Positions 25,124-33,788 of a DNA stretch of 64,000 bases are shown here, piece after piece. Source of the stretch: an uncultured bacterium (GTDB lineage Bacteria; Planctomycetota; JAJSAM01; JAJVHW01); contig CALKVK010000038.1 of the NCBI GenBank assembly GCA_937996235.1, forward strand, positions 259,023 to 323,022. Direction: 5' to 3'. Below the pieces are notes generated by a model, which saw only the letters and a program-made list of their open reading frames with translations, was not told the DNA's origin and did not search any database. Numbering within the stretch: the stretch's first letter is position 1; every line of letters starts with the position of its first letter. A program made the position numbers and the translations under genes.

Positions 25124-25692
25124 TCGACGCGCTCGCGCGTGAGCAGCGCGAAGCTCTTGCGGAAGCGGCCGAGCGCGCGCGACTGCGCGATGCGCGCCGC
25201 GTCGTACGCGAGGCCGAGGCGCTCCGCGACGTCGGCGATGGCGTCGCCGTCGCGGTACGCGATCACGAGCCGCTGGTCGCGCGGCGCGAGGAACGAGAGC
25301 GCCTTCATCGCGATCACGACCTGCTCGCGGCGCGCCGCGAACGTCGCGGGCCCGGTGCGCGCGCGAGCGGGCTCCGCGACGGCGCGCGGATCCGAGGTCG
25401 CGTCCACGTCCGCCGCGGTGATGCGCAGGAGCGCGCCGCTCCGGCGCTTCAGTCGCGACCAGTGCCGCAGCCGGTCGGCCAGGTGCCCGCGCGCGAGCGT
25501 GAAGAGCCACGCGTCGAGCTCGCCCTCGCTGCGCAGCTCGAAGCGCGCGGCGCGGCGCAGCGCCGCGAGCTGCACGCCCTGCGCGAGGTCCTCGGCCGTC
25601 TCGAAGCGCAGCAGCCGCCCGCCGTGGCGCAGGCAGTAGCGCACGAGCTGTTCGTGGCGCGCGGCCAGGCGCTCCGCGAAGGCGGACGTCAC
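25120..25692 (-). CDS. sigma-70 family RNA polymerase sigma factor (ECF-like)
   Basis: A 190-residue protein with the two conserved sigma regions. Region 2 spans about residues 15-75 (FETAEDLAQGVQLAALRRA, DAWLFTLARGHLADRLRHW) and region 4 spans about 130-185 (LSFLAPRDQRLVIAYRDGD, then the HTH IADVAERLGLAYDAARIAQSR). It would redirect RNA polymerase to specific promoters. GTG at 25692 overlaps the kinase gene's TGA (GTGA), so sigma factor synthesis is coupled to the kinase. Regulation by phosphorylation through the partner kinase is known for some ECF-kinase pairs and is inferred here. No anti-sigma factor gene is adjacent. Confidence 0.88.
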   Translation of the reverse strand: MTSAFAERLAARHEQLVRYCLRHGGRLLRFETAEDLAQGVQLAALRRAARFELRSEGELDAWLFTLARGHLADRLRHWSRLKRRSGALLRITAADVDATSDPRAVAEPARARTGPATFAARREQVVIAMKALSFLAPRDQRLVIAYRDGDAIADVAERLGLAYDAARIAQSRALGRFRKSFALLTRERVD

Positions 25693-28622
25693 CGCGCGGC
25701 TCCGTCGCGCGGCCGTGCGACGAGCCGGAACCCCGACTCGCCGCTCGCGCTCGAAGGCACCGCGCCGCTGCCGCCCGAGACCTTGAAGAGGTCGCGCCGC
25801 GCCTGCGCCCACGAGCCGCCGCCGAGCCGCCGGTGCGCGTGCCCCTCGCCCCACCAGTCGTCGAGCCACTCGGCGGCGCCGCCGCTCATGTCGAGCACGC
25901 CCATCGGCGACTCGTCCACGGGGTAGCTCAGCACGCGCTCGATCTCCGGCCGTTCGCGCGCGTAGCAGGAGCTCACCCACCCGGGCCAGAACACGTTGCC
26001 GAAGGCGAAGTCGCGGTCGGCGCTGCCCTCGCCCGCGATCACCCACTCGCGATACGTCGGGAGCGCGATCACGAGGTCGTCGCGCCCGAGCCTCCCGGCG
26101 AACCACGCGGCGTAGGCGACGGCGTCGTCGTACGACACGCCCACCACGGGCCATGCGGGGTCCCAGTCGTCGGCGAGTGCGAAGCGGCCGTCCGCGCCGC
26201 GCGGCCACCAGCCGCCCGCCGCGGCGTTGTCGCGGTCGCGCGGAAAGCGCGTGGGCGCCGCGGCGGCGTCGATCGTCGCGCGCGTGGCGGGGTCGTTCAG
26301 GAACTCGAGGTACTCGGCGCACGTCACCTCGCGGTCCATGATCCAGAACGCGCGCCGCGCGACCTCGACGCGCGAGAGCGGAACGTCGGTCCCGACGGCG
26401 CTCGCGCCGCGCCCCTCGACGAACGTGAAGCCGGGCGGCGACGTGCCGGTCGCGTGGAGCGGCAGGTGCAGCGCGAGCACGGCGGTCGGCGCGCCGGGGC
26501 CGACCGCGAACGCGACGCGACGCGGCTCGCGCCCCGGCGCGCACACGAGCGCGAGGTAGGAGCCCGCCTCGAGCGGGAGCGCCGCGAGCGGCGTGGCTCC
26601 GACACGGCACGCGGCAGAGACCGCGAGCGGCGCGGCCGTGGGGCGCAGCACGACGCCGCGTGGGAGCGGCGCCGCCGAGAGCACGTCGTCGTGCACCGAT
26701 GAGACGACCGTGCCGGGTCGCGCGCGCTCGAGCAACGCGCGCACGTTGTCGCGCGTCACCGCGACGCCTTCGACGGCGACGACGACGTCCTCGACCGCGA
26801 ACGTCTCCGCGCCCCGCGCGACCCGCAGCGCGAACGCCCCCGGAGCGACGTTCCGCGACGCCGCGCCGACGGGAACCGGGACCAGCCGCCGCGCCGCGAA
26901 CGGCTCGACCTCCGCCAGTTCGCGGTAGCGGAACAGGTACACGTCGGCGCCGGGCGGGTCGCTCGTGAGCGTCACGTGCCCCGTGCCGATCAGGAGTTCG
27001 CGCAGCGTGCCGTCGTCGTCGAGCGCGCGCGCGGCGTCGGCGTAGTACGCGGCCTCGGCCGCGCGCCGGCGGCGGCTCGCCTCGCGCGAGCGCTCCACGA
27101 ACAGCTCGCCGCGCACGGCGTCGGCGCCCTCGATCGCCGGGTCGAGCCGCTCCGCACGGCGCACCAGCTCGAGCGCGCCGTGGAACGCCTGTTCGCGCTC
27201 GAGCTCGAGGCGCGCGACCTCCGCCTGGTGGCGCCAGAGCAGGTCCTCGTCGTCGCGGCCGAGGTGGTGCGACTCGCTCCAGCGCAGCGTGTCGGCGATG
27301 CGTGTCTCGAGCGGCAGCGTCGCCGCGTGGCGCTCGCGCATCGACCGGAGCGCACGACGCGCCTCGTCGAGCGCCACCTGCGCATCCGCGCGGCGCGTCT
27401 CGCGCTCGGCGATGCGCGCGGCGGCGAGCACGCTGACGCCCGTCAGCGCCGCCGCGCCGAGCAGCGCGAGCGCGGTCGCCGCCGCGCGGTGGCGCCGGCA
27501 CCACTCCGCCCCGCGTCGCAGCGCACCCGGAGGCCGCGCGCTGACGGGCCGCATCGCCGCAAGCGCGTGCAGGTCGTCCGCGAACGCCGCGGCCGACGCG
27601 TAGCGCCGCGCGGGATCGCGCTCGAGCGCCTTCAGCAGCACCGTCTCGAGGTCGCGCGAGAGCGCGGGCACGAGACGCCGCGGCGCGAGCGGCTGCCCGT
27701 GCAGCGCGTGGTGGAGCACCTGCTCGAGCGTCCCGGCCGGCCGCGGCGTCCGTCCCGTCAGGCACTCGTAGAGCGTCGCGCCGAGACCGTAGACGTCGGC
27801 GCGCGCGTCGGCGTCCGCGCGGGCGCCGCCGGCGATCTGCTCCGGCGCGGCGTAGAGCGCCGTGCCGACGAAGGGGCCGGTGCGGGTCAGCCCGGCCGCG
27901 CCCTCCTCGTGCGCGATGCCGAAGTCGAGCAGCTTCGGCTCGTCGTCGGGCGTGATGCGCACGTTCCCCGGCTTCACGTCGCGGTGCACGACGCCGCGTG
28001 CGTGCGCCGCCGCGAGGGCGCGCGCCAGCTTCTCCCCCCACCGCACGACCCGCGTCGGCGGCAGCAGCGCGCCGCGCGCCCGGGCCTCCTCGAGCAGCGC
28101 GTCGAGGTCGCGTCCCTCGACGTACTCCATCGCGAGGTAGCGCACGTCCCCCTCGCGGCCCGCCTCGAGCACCGTCACGACGTTCGGGTGCCGCAGCTTC
28201 GCGAGCGTCTGCGCCTCGCGGTCGAAGCGCGCGAGCGCCGCCTCGGAGCCGCGCAGCTCCGCGCGCACGACCTTCAACGCGACGTGCCGCGCCAGATCCT
28301 CCTGCTCCGCGAGGAACACCGTGCCCATGCCGCCCTCGTCGAGGCGGCGCAGCAGCCGGTAGCGCCCGACGCGCTCGAACGGCAGCCCCGGCTCCGCCTC
28401 CTCACGTGCCGGCCCCCGCGGACCGCCCCGCCGCAGCTCCGCGGCGAGCCCCTCGAGCCGCGCCAGCAGCGCCGCGTCGGCGCAGCCGCGCGCCGCGAGG
28501 AACGCCGCGGGGTCCGCGTCCACCCCGTCGAGCGCCAGGTCCAGGTACGCGTCGAACAGCTCCTCGCCGCCGTCCGCACCCGCGTCCGCTCCGTCGGCTC
28601 CGTGCGCGCTCCGGTCCGCCAC
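25689..28622 (-). CDS. transmembrane Ser/Thr protein kinase with PEGA and FGE-like (SUMF1) domain
   Basis: A 977-residue receptor-type kinase. After an acidic N-terminus, residues about 85-345 form a Hanks-type kinase with LDEGGMGTVFLAE, the Lys of HVALKVV, VVHRDVKPGNVRI and LLDFGIA, all intact. One membrane segment lies near 385-405 (AAATALALLGAAALTGVSVLA). A helical region follows, then a PEGA-like domain near 550 (LTSDPPGADVYLF) and a C-terminal formylglycine-enzyme-like domain from about 757 (WIMDREVTCAEYLEFLN to SGESGFRLV). That domain has no Cys in its GGGSW...GFR end, so it should not be catalytic and may bind a ligand outside the cell. GTG at 28622 lies 7 bases after TAGAGT. It overlaps the sigma factor gene. 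Confidence 0.92.
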   Translation of the reverse strand: MADRSAHGADGADAGADGGEELFDAYLDLALDGVDADPAAFLAARGCADAALLARLEGLAAELRRGGPRGPAREEAEPGLPFERVGRYRLLRRLDEGGMGTVFLAEQEDLARHVALKVVRAELRGSEAALARFDREAQTLAKLRHPNVVTVLEAGREGDVRYLAMEYVEGRDLDALLEEARARGALLPPTRVVRWGEKLARALAAAHARGVVHRDVKPGNVRITPDDEPKLLDFGIAHEEGAAGLTRTGPFVGTALYAAPEQIAGGARADADARADVYGLGATLYECLTGRTPRPAGTLEQVLHHALHGQPLAPRRLVPALSRDLETVLLKALERDPARRYASAAAFADDLHALAAMRPVSARPPGALRRGAEWCRRHRAAATALALLGAAALTGVSVLAAARIAERETRRADAQVALDEARRALRSMRERHAATLPLETRIADTLRWSESHHLGRDDEDLLWRHQAEVARLELEREQAFHGALELVRRAERLDPAIEGADAVRGELFVERSREASRRRRAAEAAYYADAARALDDDGTLRELLIGTGHVTLTSDPPGADVYLFRYRELAEVEPFAARRLVPVPVGAASRNVAPGAFALRVARGAETFAVEDVVVAVEGVAVTRDNVRALLERARPGTVVSSVHDDVLSAAPLPRGVVLRPTAAPLAVSAACRVGATPLAALPLEAGSYLALVCAPGREPRRVAFAVGPGAPTAVLALHLPLHATGTSPPGFTFVEGRGASAVGTDVPLSRVEVARRAFWIMDREVTCAEYLEFLNDPATRATIDAAAAPTRFPRDRDNAAAGGWWPRGADGRFALADDWDPAWPVVGVSYDDAVAYAAWFAGRLGRDDLVIALPTYREWVIAGEGSADRDFAFGNVFWPGWVSSCYARERPEIERVLSYPVDESPMGVLDMSGGAAEWLDDWWGEGHAHRRLGGGSWAQARRDLFKVSGGSGAVPSSASGESGFRLVARPRDGAAR

Positions 28623-28629
28623 CCGGCCG

Positions 28630-28635
28630 ACTCTA
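28630..28635 (-). promoter_or_regulatory. -10 box TAGAGT for the kinase-sigma operon
   Basis: Minus-strand TAGAGT, 7 bases, then the GTG at 28622. This placed the kinase start; upstream in-frame codons exist but would be outside the predicted transcript. Confidence 0.55.
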
Positions 28636-28712
28636 CCGGCCGCCCCGTGCGAGCGTGACTGCCGGGTCCGCATCGACCCCGCGAGACGCGCGCGGGGCTC
28701 GCGCTCCGCTGC

Positions 28713-28718
28713 TACGAT
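28713..28718 (+). promoter_or_regulatory. -10 box TACGAT for the small protein at 28738
   Basis: TACGAT identical to the box before 37710. Transcription would start near 28725, inside an apparent ATG-initiated extension, which favours the TTG at 28738 with GGGAGG upstream. Confidence 0.45.
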
Positions 28719-28737
28719 GCCGCCCTGGGAGGCGGCC

Positions 28738-28980
28738 TTGCAGCAGCGGGACGACGGGATCTTCGTCAGCATCCACATGGCGGACGGGACGACGGTGACG
28801 GGGTTCGCCGCCGGGGCCGACTCGCCGAACGACTTCTGGACGAAGTTCCGGACGCAGCTCGTGCGGGTCGAGGGCGCCGAGGTGCTCGCGCCGGGCGCGG
28901 ACCACGGCGGGCGGCGGATCGCGACCCTCTACGTCAACCGCGACCAGATCGCACTGGTCACGGTCATCGCCAACACCTAG
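28738..28980 (+). CDS. small hypothetical protein
   Basis: An 80-residue soluble protein beginning LQQRDDGIFVSIHMADGT if translated from the TTG at 28738. That TTG has GGGAGG 6 bases upstream. An in-frame ATG at 28717 would add seven residues, but its bases overlap the TACGAT box, so the TTG is preferred. The chain alternates strands and helices (IFVSIHMADGTTVTG, FWTKFRTQLVRVEGAEVL, IATLYVNRDQIALVTVI), suggesting a small compact alpha/beta or SH3/Sm-like beta fold. No family is recognised. It is divergent from the kinase gene. Confidence 0.6.
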   Translation: MQQRDDGIFVSIHMADGTTVTGFAAGADSPNDFWTKFRTQLVRVEGAEVLAPGADHGGRRIATLYVNRDQIALVTVIANT

Positions 28981-29059
28981 CGGTCGGACGCGAACCGTCG
29001 CGGCGGCCACAGCGCCGCTGCTCGGGCGCAGCCCTACCGGGCGAGCGCCCCCCGGCTCG

Positions 29060-29093
29060 GCGGACACGGACCGGCCGCGCGGACACGGACCGG
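29060..29093. repeat. short direct repeat, 15-base unit twice
   Basis: GCGGACACGGACCGG occurs at 29060-29074 and again at 29079-29093, immediately beyond the stop of the minus-strand peroxidase gene. There are only two copies, 4 bases apart. Significance is unknown. Confidence 0.6.
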
Positions 29094-29094
29094 T

Positions 29095-29688
29095 TCAGCG
29101 CGCGAGCTCGGTCTCGATGGCGCTGCGGAGCGCGGGGTCGTCGGGCGCGACGTTGCTCGGGTAGAAGGCGACGGCGCGTCCGTCCTTCCCGACGAGGTAC
29201 TTGCCGAAGTTCCAGCCGGGGAGCTTGCCCGTCGCGGCCGAGAGGAACGCGAAGACGGGCGACTGGCCCTCGCCCGTCTTCACGCGCACCTTCGCCGCGA
29301 GCGGGAACGTGACGCCGAAGCGCTGCGTGCAGAACTGCCGGATCGCCGCGGCGTCGCCCGGCTCCTGCCCGCCGAAGTCGTCGCACGGGAACCCGACGAC
29401 GGCGAAGCCGCGCGGCGCGTACGCGCGATGGAGTTCCTCGAGCCCCTCGTACTGCGGCGTGTAGCCGCACTCGCTCGCGGTGTTGACCACGAGCAGCACC
29501 TTGCCCGCGTCCTCGGCGAAGGAGTGGGTGCCGCCCTCGAGCGTCTCGTACGTCAGCGCGTGCAGGCTGCCCGCCTGCGCCTCCGGCTTCTTCTCCACGT
29601 CGTCCTCCAGGAAGTGCGAGCACGCCGTGAGCGCCAGCAGCGCCACGCCGACCGCGATCCGTCCTCCGAAGCGTCGCAGCGTCGTCAT
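29095..29688 (-). CDS. glutathione peroxidase-family lipoprotein
   Basis: A 197-residue thiol peroxidase of the GPx family carrying a lipoprotein signal (LTAC, Cys23), so it is envelope-anchored. The active-site Cys74 is in NTASECGYTPQYEGL, Gln is in DDFGGQEPGD and Trp-Asn in PGWNFGKYLV, completing the Cys-Gln-Trp-Asn tetrad. The second block GFPCDDFGG has the family's extra Cys in place of the usual GFPCNQFG. It reduces hydroperoxides using thioredoxin- or glutathione-type donors. ATG at 29688 is used. The gene is alone on its strand. Confidence 0.92.
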   Translation of the reverse strand: MTTLRRFGGRIAVGVALLALTACSHFLEDDVEKKPEAQAGSLHALTYETLEGGTHSFAEDAGKVLLVVNTASECGYTPQYEGLEELHRAYAPRGFAVVGFPCDDFGGQEPGDAAAIRQFCTQRFGVTFPLAAKVRVKTGEGQSPVFAFLSAATGKLPGWNFGKYLVGKDGRAVAFYPSNVAPDDPALRSAIETELAR

Positions 29689-29806
29689 ACGAGGCGTCGG
29701 AACGCGCGACGGGCGCCGTCACGTCCCGCGCATCTCCCGCCCACGCTCCACGCGCGTTCCGCGGTGATGTGGCGCGCCACGGCGACCTCGTGTAGCCCTG
29801 GCTCCG

Positions 29807-30727
29807 ATGAGCGCGGCCGCCTCTCTGCTCGCCCTGAAGCGGTTCGTGCCGCGGTCGTGGAAGGACCGCGTGCGCACGGAGCGGGAGTGGTGGCGCTTCG
29901 TGCTCGGCGACGGACGCGCGATCCGCAGCGGGCGCGTGCCGGTGGTCGTCGTCTACACGATGGGCAAGGTGGGCTCGACCGCCCTCGTCACGGCGCTCGA
30001 GGCGGCGGGCGTGCGCCCCGTCCTCCACGTGCACGAGATCGTGCCCGCGAACGTGGACGCCGTGCGCCGCTTCTACGCGGCCGAGTCGAAGCGCATGCGG
30101 ACGCGCGTGCCGGTGGACCGCCTGCGGCTGCGGCTCCACGACTGGACGTGGAAGCACGTCGCCGTGCGCGACCGCCCGGCGAAGTGGATCACGGTCGTGC
30201 GGCGCCCGCTCGACCGCGAGGTCTCGACGGCGATCCACAACCTCCGCTGGCTGCTCGGCGACGAGTACGAGGGGCTGCGCGAGGTCCCGGCGGAGATCGC
30301 CCGGCGGCTGGTGGAGCGCATGCGCACGGGCTTCCGGGGCGGCGGCCGCACGACTCTCGACTGGTTCGACACGGAGCTGCGCGCCGCGCTCGGCGTGGAC
30401 GTCTACGCGCAGCCGTTTCCGCACGAGGCGGGCTACGCCGTGCTGCGGCAGGGCGCCGTGGAGCTGCTGGTGCTCAAGCTCGAGACCGACGACGCCGTGA
30501 AGGAGCGCGCGCTCGCGGAGTTCCTGGGCGTGCCGGGCGTCTCGATCCCGCGCGCGAACGTCTCGGCCGAACGCGACGACGCCGCCGCGCACGCCGGGCT
30601 GCGCGAGCACCTGCGACTCCCCGACGACGTGCTCGCGCGCTTCCTCGACGCGCGCTACACGCGCCACTTCCACACGCCGGAGGAGATCGAGGCGATGCGC
30701 GCACGGTGGTCGGAGCGCACCGCATGA
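29807..30727 (+). CDS. NKWYS-type putative capsular polysaccharide synthesis / sulfotransferase-like protein
   Basis: A 306-residue cytosolic protein. The 5'-phosphosulfate-loop-like motif VVVYTMGKVGSTALVTALEA starts near residue 45 and the later VVRRPLDREVSTAIHNL corresponds to the 3'-phosphate-binding block of PAPS sulfotransferases. This pattern fits the family called putative capsular polysaccharide synthesis protein (NKWYS). It likely modifies a surface glycan. ATG at 29807 has no Shine-Dalgarno; TAGCCCT lies 7-8 bases upstream, so the mRNA may be nearly leaderless. No glycan cluster surrounds it. Confidence 0.75.
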   Translation: MSAAASLLALKRFVPRSWKDRVRTEREWWRFVLGDGRAIRSGRVPVVVVYTMGKVGSTALVTALEAAGVRPVLHVHEIVPANVDAVRRFYAAESKRMRTRVPVDRLRLRLHDWTWKHVAVRDRPAKWITVVRRPLDREVSTAIHNLRWLLGDEYEGLREVPAEIARRLVERMRTGFRGGGRTTLDWFDTELRAALGVDVYAQPFPHEAGYAVLRQGAVELLVLKLETDDAVKERALAEFLGVPGVSIPRANVSAERDDAAAHAGLREHLRLPDDVLARFLDARYTRHFHTPEEIEAMRARWSERTA

Positions 30728-30753
30728 GCGCGTGACCGGGCGAGCGCGCGGCG

Positions 30754-32520
30754 TCAGCGCCGGACGACGTGCACGCGGTTCCGCGCGACGTCGCCGAGGT
30801 CCGTCTCGCGGCCGCCCGGCCAGAGCACGCGCGCGCGGACCGTCGCCGAGCCGTCGAGACCGAAGAGGAGCCGCGGGTCCTGCGAGCCGGCGTAGCCGCT
30901 GCCGAGGAGCAGCGTGCGCCGCAGCACGCGGCCGTCCGCGAGCGTCACTTCGACCACCGCCCCGGCGGGCATCGTGAGCGGCGCGGCGCCGCGCAGGTCG
31001 AAGCCGACGAAGCCGCGCGTCTCGCCGCCGTCGTTGCGGAGCAGCGCCGGCGCGCTCTGCTGCGCGATCACGAGCAGGTCGGTGTCGCCGTCGTCGTCGA
31101 AGTCGGCGGCGCACGCGGTGCGCCACTGGCGCGCGTCCGCGAAGTGCGGACCCGCCGCGGCCGAGGCGTCCGCGAAGCCGGGGCGCAGACCGCCGAGACC
31201 GCGCAGGAGCAGCGGCGTCTCCTCGCCGCGCACGGGCGGCGAGCCGGGCACGCTCTCGCCGGGGTAGACGTGGCCCGCGGTCACGTACGCGTCGAGCCGT
31301 GCGTCGCCGTCGAAGTCGGCGAGCACGACCGCCCACGAGACGCGCTCCTGCCGCGGCACGCTGAACGCGGCGGCGACGCCGAGCTCCTCGAAGAGCGGCC
31401 GGTCCGCGGCGCCCGTGCGGTTGCGGTAGAGCGCGTTGTACTCGCCGACGAAGTTCGCGACGGCGAGCTCGGGGCGGCCGTCGGCGTCGAGGTCGGCGGC
31501 GTCGATGCCCATCGAGCCCTGCGGCAGGAAGTTGTCGTTGCCGGCAGCGCCTGCGCGCACGGCCTGGTTCGCGAGGCGGCCCGTGCCGTCGTTCACGAGC
31601 AGCTCGTTGTCCTTGCCGTCGTTCGCGACGTAGACGTCGAGGTCGCCATCGCCGTCGAGGTCGGCGACCAGCGCCTGGAGCGACGGTCCCGGCACGGCGT
31701 CGCACCAGCCCTCGCGCTGCTCGAAGCGGCCGTCCGCGCGCTGGAAGAACAGCAGGTTCGGCTGCGGCGTGAGACCCGCGGGGCCGCAGTACGTCGTCAT
31801 GCCGCGCCACATGCACTGCCGCGGACCGCGGCCGCTGCGCCGGATCAGCTCGATGCGCTCGCGCTGGTCCACGTAGCGGCACACGAACAGGTCGAGCCGG
31901 CCGTCGCCGTCGAGGTCGCCCCACGAGACGGACGCGCTGCACGACCACTGCGGCTGGACGACGCCGCGCGCGGCCGCGACCTCCTCGAACGTGCCGTCGC
32001 CGCGGTTGCGCCAGAGGTGCAGGACGTCGTAGCCCGCGACGGCGACGTCCACGTGGCCGTCGCCGTCGAAGTCGGCGGCCGCGCAGCCGAGCGTGTAGCC
32101 GGTCTCGTCGATGCCGGCGCGCGCGGTGACGTCGCGGAAGCGCAGGCCGCCCAGGTTCTCGAAGAGCCGCGTGCGGCAGCCCTCGGGCACGACGACGTCG
32201 CCGGCCTCGTCCATGTCGGCGCCGCCGAGCAGCAGCACGTCCTGGTCGCCGTCGCCGTCGAAGTCGAGGCACGCGGCCCCGCCGCCCACCGTCTCGAGCA
32301 CCCAGTTCTTGCGCTCGGCCGCGCCCGCGTGGAGGACGTGGCCGGCGAGGCCCGCGCCCTCGGAGACGTCGGTGAAGCGCGGGCCGGCCGGCTGCGGCAC
32401 GACCGGCGGCGGAGCTGCAGGCGGCGCGGCGGGCGCGGGCGCGGCGCCGTCGCACGCCGCAGCGGCGAGCACGACGGCGGCGAGACGCGGGAGCCGGTGA
32501 ACGATGCGGGCCGGCCTCAC
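30754..32520 (-). CDS. FG-GAP repeat / ASPIC-UnbV lipoprotein
   Basis: A 588-residue lipoprotein (lipobox LAAAAC, Cys about 22). It carries at least six FG-GAP/VCBS repeats with calcium loops such as DFDGDGDQDVLLLG, DFDGDGHVDVAVAG, DLDGDGRLDLFVC, DLDGDGDLDVYVAND and DFDDDGDTDLLVIA, forming a beta-propeller. The last 80 residues (GSQDPRLLFGLDGSATVRARVLWPGG) are an ASPIC/UnbV domain. Two Cys-rich spots are seen (RSGRGPRQCMWRGMTTYCGP). GTG at 32520 overlaps the MacB permease stop (GTGA), making it the last gene of a TolC-HlyD-ABC operon. Surface ligand binding is likely; its link with the pump is inference. Confidence 0.88.
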   Translation of the reverse strand: MRPARIVHRLPRLAAVVLAAAACDGAAPAPAAPPAAPPPVVPQPAGPRFTDVSEGAGLAGHVLHAGAAERKNWVLETVGGGAACLDFDGDGDQDVLLLGGADMDEAGDVVVPEGCRTRLFENLGGLRFRDVTARAGIDETGYTLGCAAADFDGDGHVDVAVAGYDVLHLWRNRGDGTFEEVAAARGVVQPQWSCSASVSWGDLDGDGRLDLFVCRYVDQRERIELIRRSGRGPRQCMWRGMTTYCGPAGLTPQPNLLFFQRADGRFEQREGWCDAVPGPSLQALVADLDGDGDLDVYVANDGKDNELLVNDGTGRLANQAVRAGAAGNDNFLPQGSMGIDAADLDADGRPELAVANFVGEYNALYRNRTGAADRPLFEELGVAAAFSVPRQERVSWAVVLADFDGDARLDAYVTAGHVYPGESVPGSPPVRGEETPLLLRGLGGLRPGFADASAAAGPHFADARQWRTACAADFDDDGDTDLLVIAQQSAPALLRNDGGETRGFVGFDLRGAAPLTMPAGAVVEVTLADGRVLRRTLLLGSGYAGSQDPRLLFGLDGSATVRARVLWPGGRETDLGDVARNRVHVVRR

Positions 32521-33788
32521 TCGTGTCGCAGGGCCTGGATGGGGTCGAGGTGGCTCGCGCGCCAGGCGGGGAACAGCCCCGAGAGGATGCCGACGCCGCA
32601 CGCCACGACGAGCGCCGAGAGCGCGACCTCGGGCGTGAAGTGCGCCTCCCACTTGGTGTAGCCCGCCATGAGCTGCGTCCCGACCCAGCCGGTGCCGATG
32701 CCGAGCACGCCGCCCGCGAAGGCGATGAGCACGGTCTCGAGCAGGAACTGCGTCATGATGTGCACGCGCTTCGCACCGATCGCGCGGCGGATGCCGATCT
32801 CGCGCGTCCGCTCGGTGACGGTCGCGAGCATGATGTTCGCGATGCCGATGCCGCCGACGAGCAGCGAGATGGCGGCGATCAGGAGCAGCGCGATGTTGAA
32901 GACGCGCTGGTACTCGCGGCGCTGCGCGAGCAGCTCGAGCGGCACCACGAGTTCGTAGTCGCGGTTCTCGTGGAAGCGCTCGAGCAGCGTGCGCACCATG
33001 TGCGCGACCGGCAGCACGTCGCCCTGCCGCCCGACCTGCACGACCATCTGGTTCAGCTCGATGTCCGTCGCCTCGAACTGCCCGCTGCGGCGCGAGAACG
33101 AGCGCGTGCCGATGCGCGCGAGCACCGTGCCGTACGGCACGTAGACCTCGTTCTCGCCGTGCTCCGGGTCCTTCAGCGCCTTGCGCATGAGGCCCTGGAA
33201 CTCCTCGTCCGCGAGCACGCCGACGACCTCGTAGAGCTGCTCGCCGACGAGCAGCTCGTAGCCGATCGGGTCGCCGTAGTGGCCGAGCGAGCGCAGGAGC
33301 TGCTGGTGCACGACGGCGACCGGCCGGCGCTCGCGCTCGTCGGCTTCGGTCAGCGTGCGGCCCTTCGCCACGTGCGTCTTCGTCGCCGCGAAGTACTCGG
33401 GCGTGACGCCGTGCACGATCACGTCGCCCTTGCTGCTGCCCTCCCACGCGCGCTCCGTGTAGCTGTGCACGGGGAGCACGGCGTCGATGCCGGGCACGGT
33501 CTCGACGATCTGGTCGCGGTCCGCGAACTTGAGGCCGTACGAGAGCACCCACGAGCGCTGCGCGTTGGCGCTCTTGTCCTCGGGCGGCTTCACGCTGTTG
33601 ACGATCACGTTCGTGATGCCGAGCTTGTCGATCTGACGCAGGATCTGCTCCTCGGCGCCGCGCCCGAGGGCCATCATCGTGACGACCGACGCGATGCCGA
33701 ACACGACGCCGAGCGTCGTGAGCAGCGAGCGCAGCGCGTAGCCGCGCAGGTTGCGCAGCGCGATCGCGGCGAACTCGAGCAGCCTCAC
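32517..33788 (-). CDS. MacB-like ABC transporter permease
   Basis: A 423-residue permease of the MacB/FtsX type. The N-terminal helix (SLLTTLGVVFGIASVVTMMALG) is followed by a large periplasmic domain (about 45-270) and three C-terminal membrane segments (FNIALLLIAAISLLVGGIGIANIML, VLIAFAGGVLGIGTGWVG, VVACGVGILSGLFPAWRA). TERTREIGIRRAIGAKR is the coupling motif of the family. With the ATPase upstream, the HlyD adaptor and the TolC-like channel, it would form a tripartite pump for peptides, lipoproteins or small molecules. It overlaps both neighbours by 4 bases. Confidence 0.94.
   Translation of the reverse strand: MRLLEFAAIALRNLRGYALRSLLTTLGVVFGIASVVTMMALGRGAEEQILRQIDKLGITNVIVNSVKPPEDKSANAQRSWVLSYGLKFADRDQIVETVPGIDAVLPVHSYTERAWEGSSKGDVIVHGVTPEYFAATKTHVAKGRTLTEADERERRPVAVVHQQLLRSLGHYGDPIGYELLVGEQLYEVVGVLADEEFQGLMRKALKDPEHGENEVYVPYGTVLARIGTRSFSRRSGQFEATDIELNQMVVQVGRQGDVLPVAHMVRTLLERFHENRDYELVVPLELLAQRREYQRVFNIALLLIAAISLLVGGIGIANIMLATVTERTREIGIRRAIGAKRVHIMTQFLLETVLIAFAGGVLGIGTGWVGTQLMAGYTKWEAHFTPEVALSALVVACGVGILSGLFPAWRASHLDPIQALRHE

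Noticed and set aside
25689..28622. Active formylglycine-generating enzyme (sulfatase activator)
   Set aside because: The C-terminal domain of the kinase has no Cys in the conserved active-site segment, so only the fold is kept.
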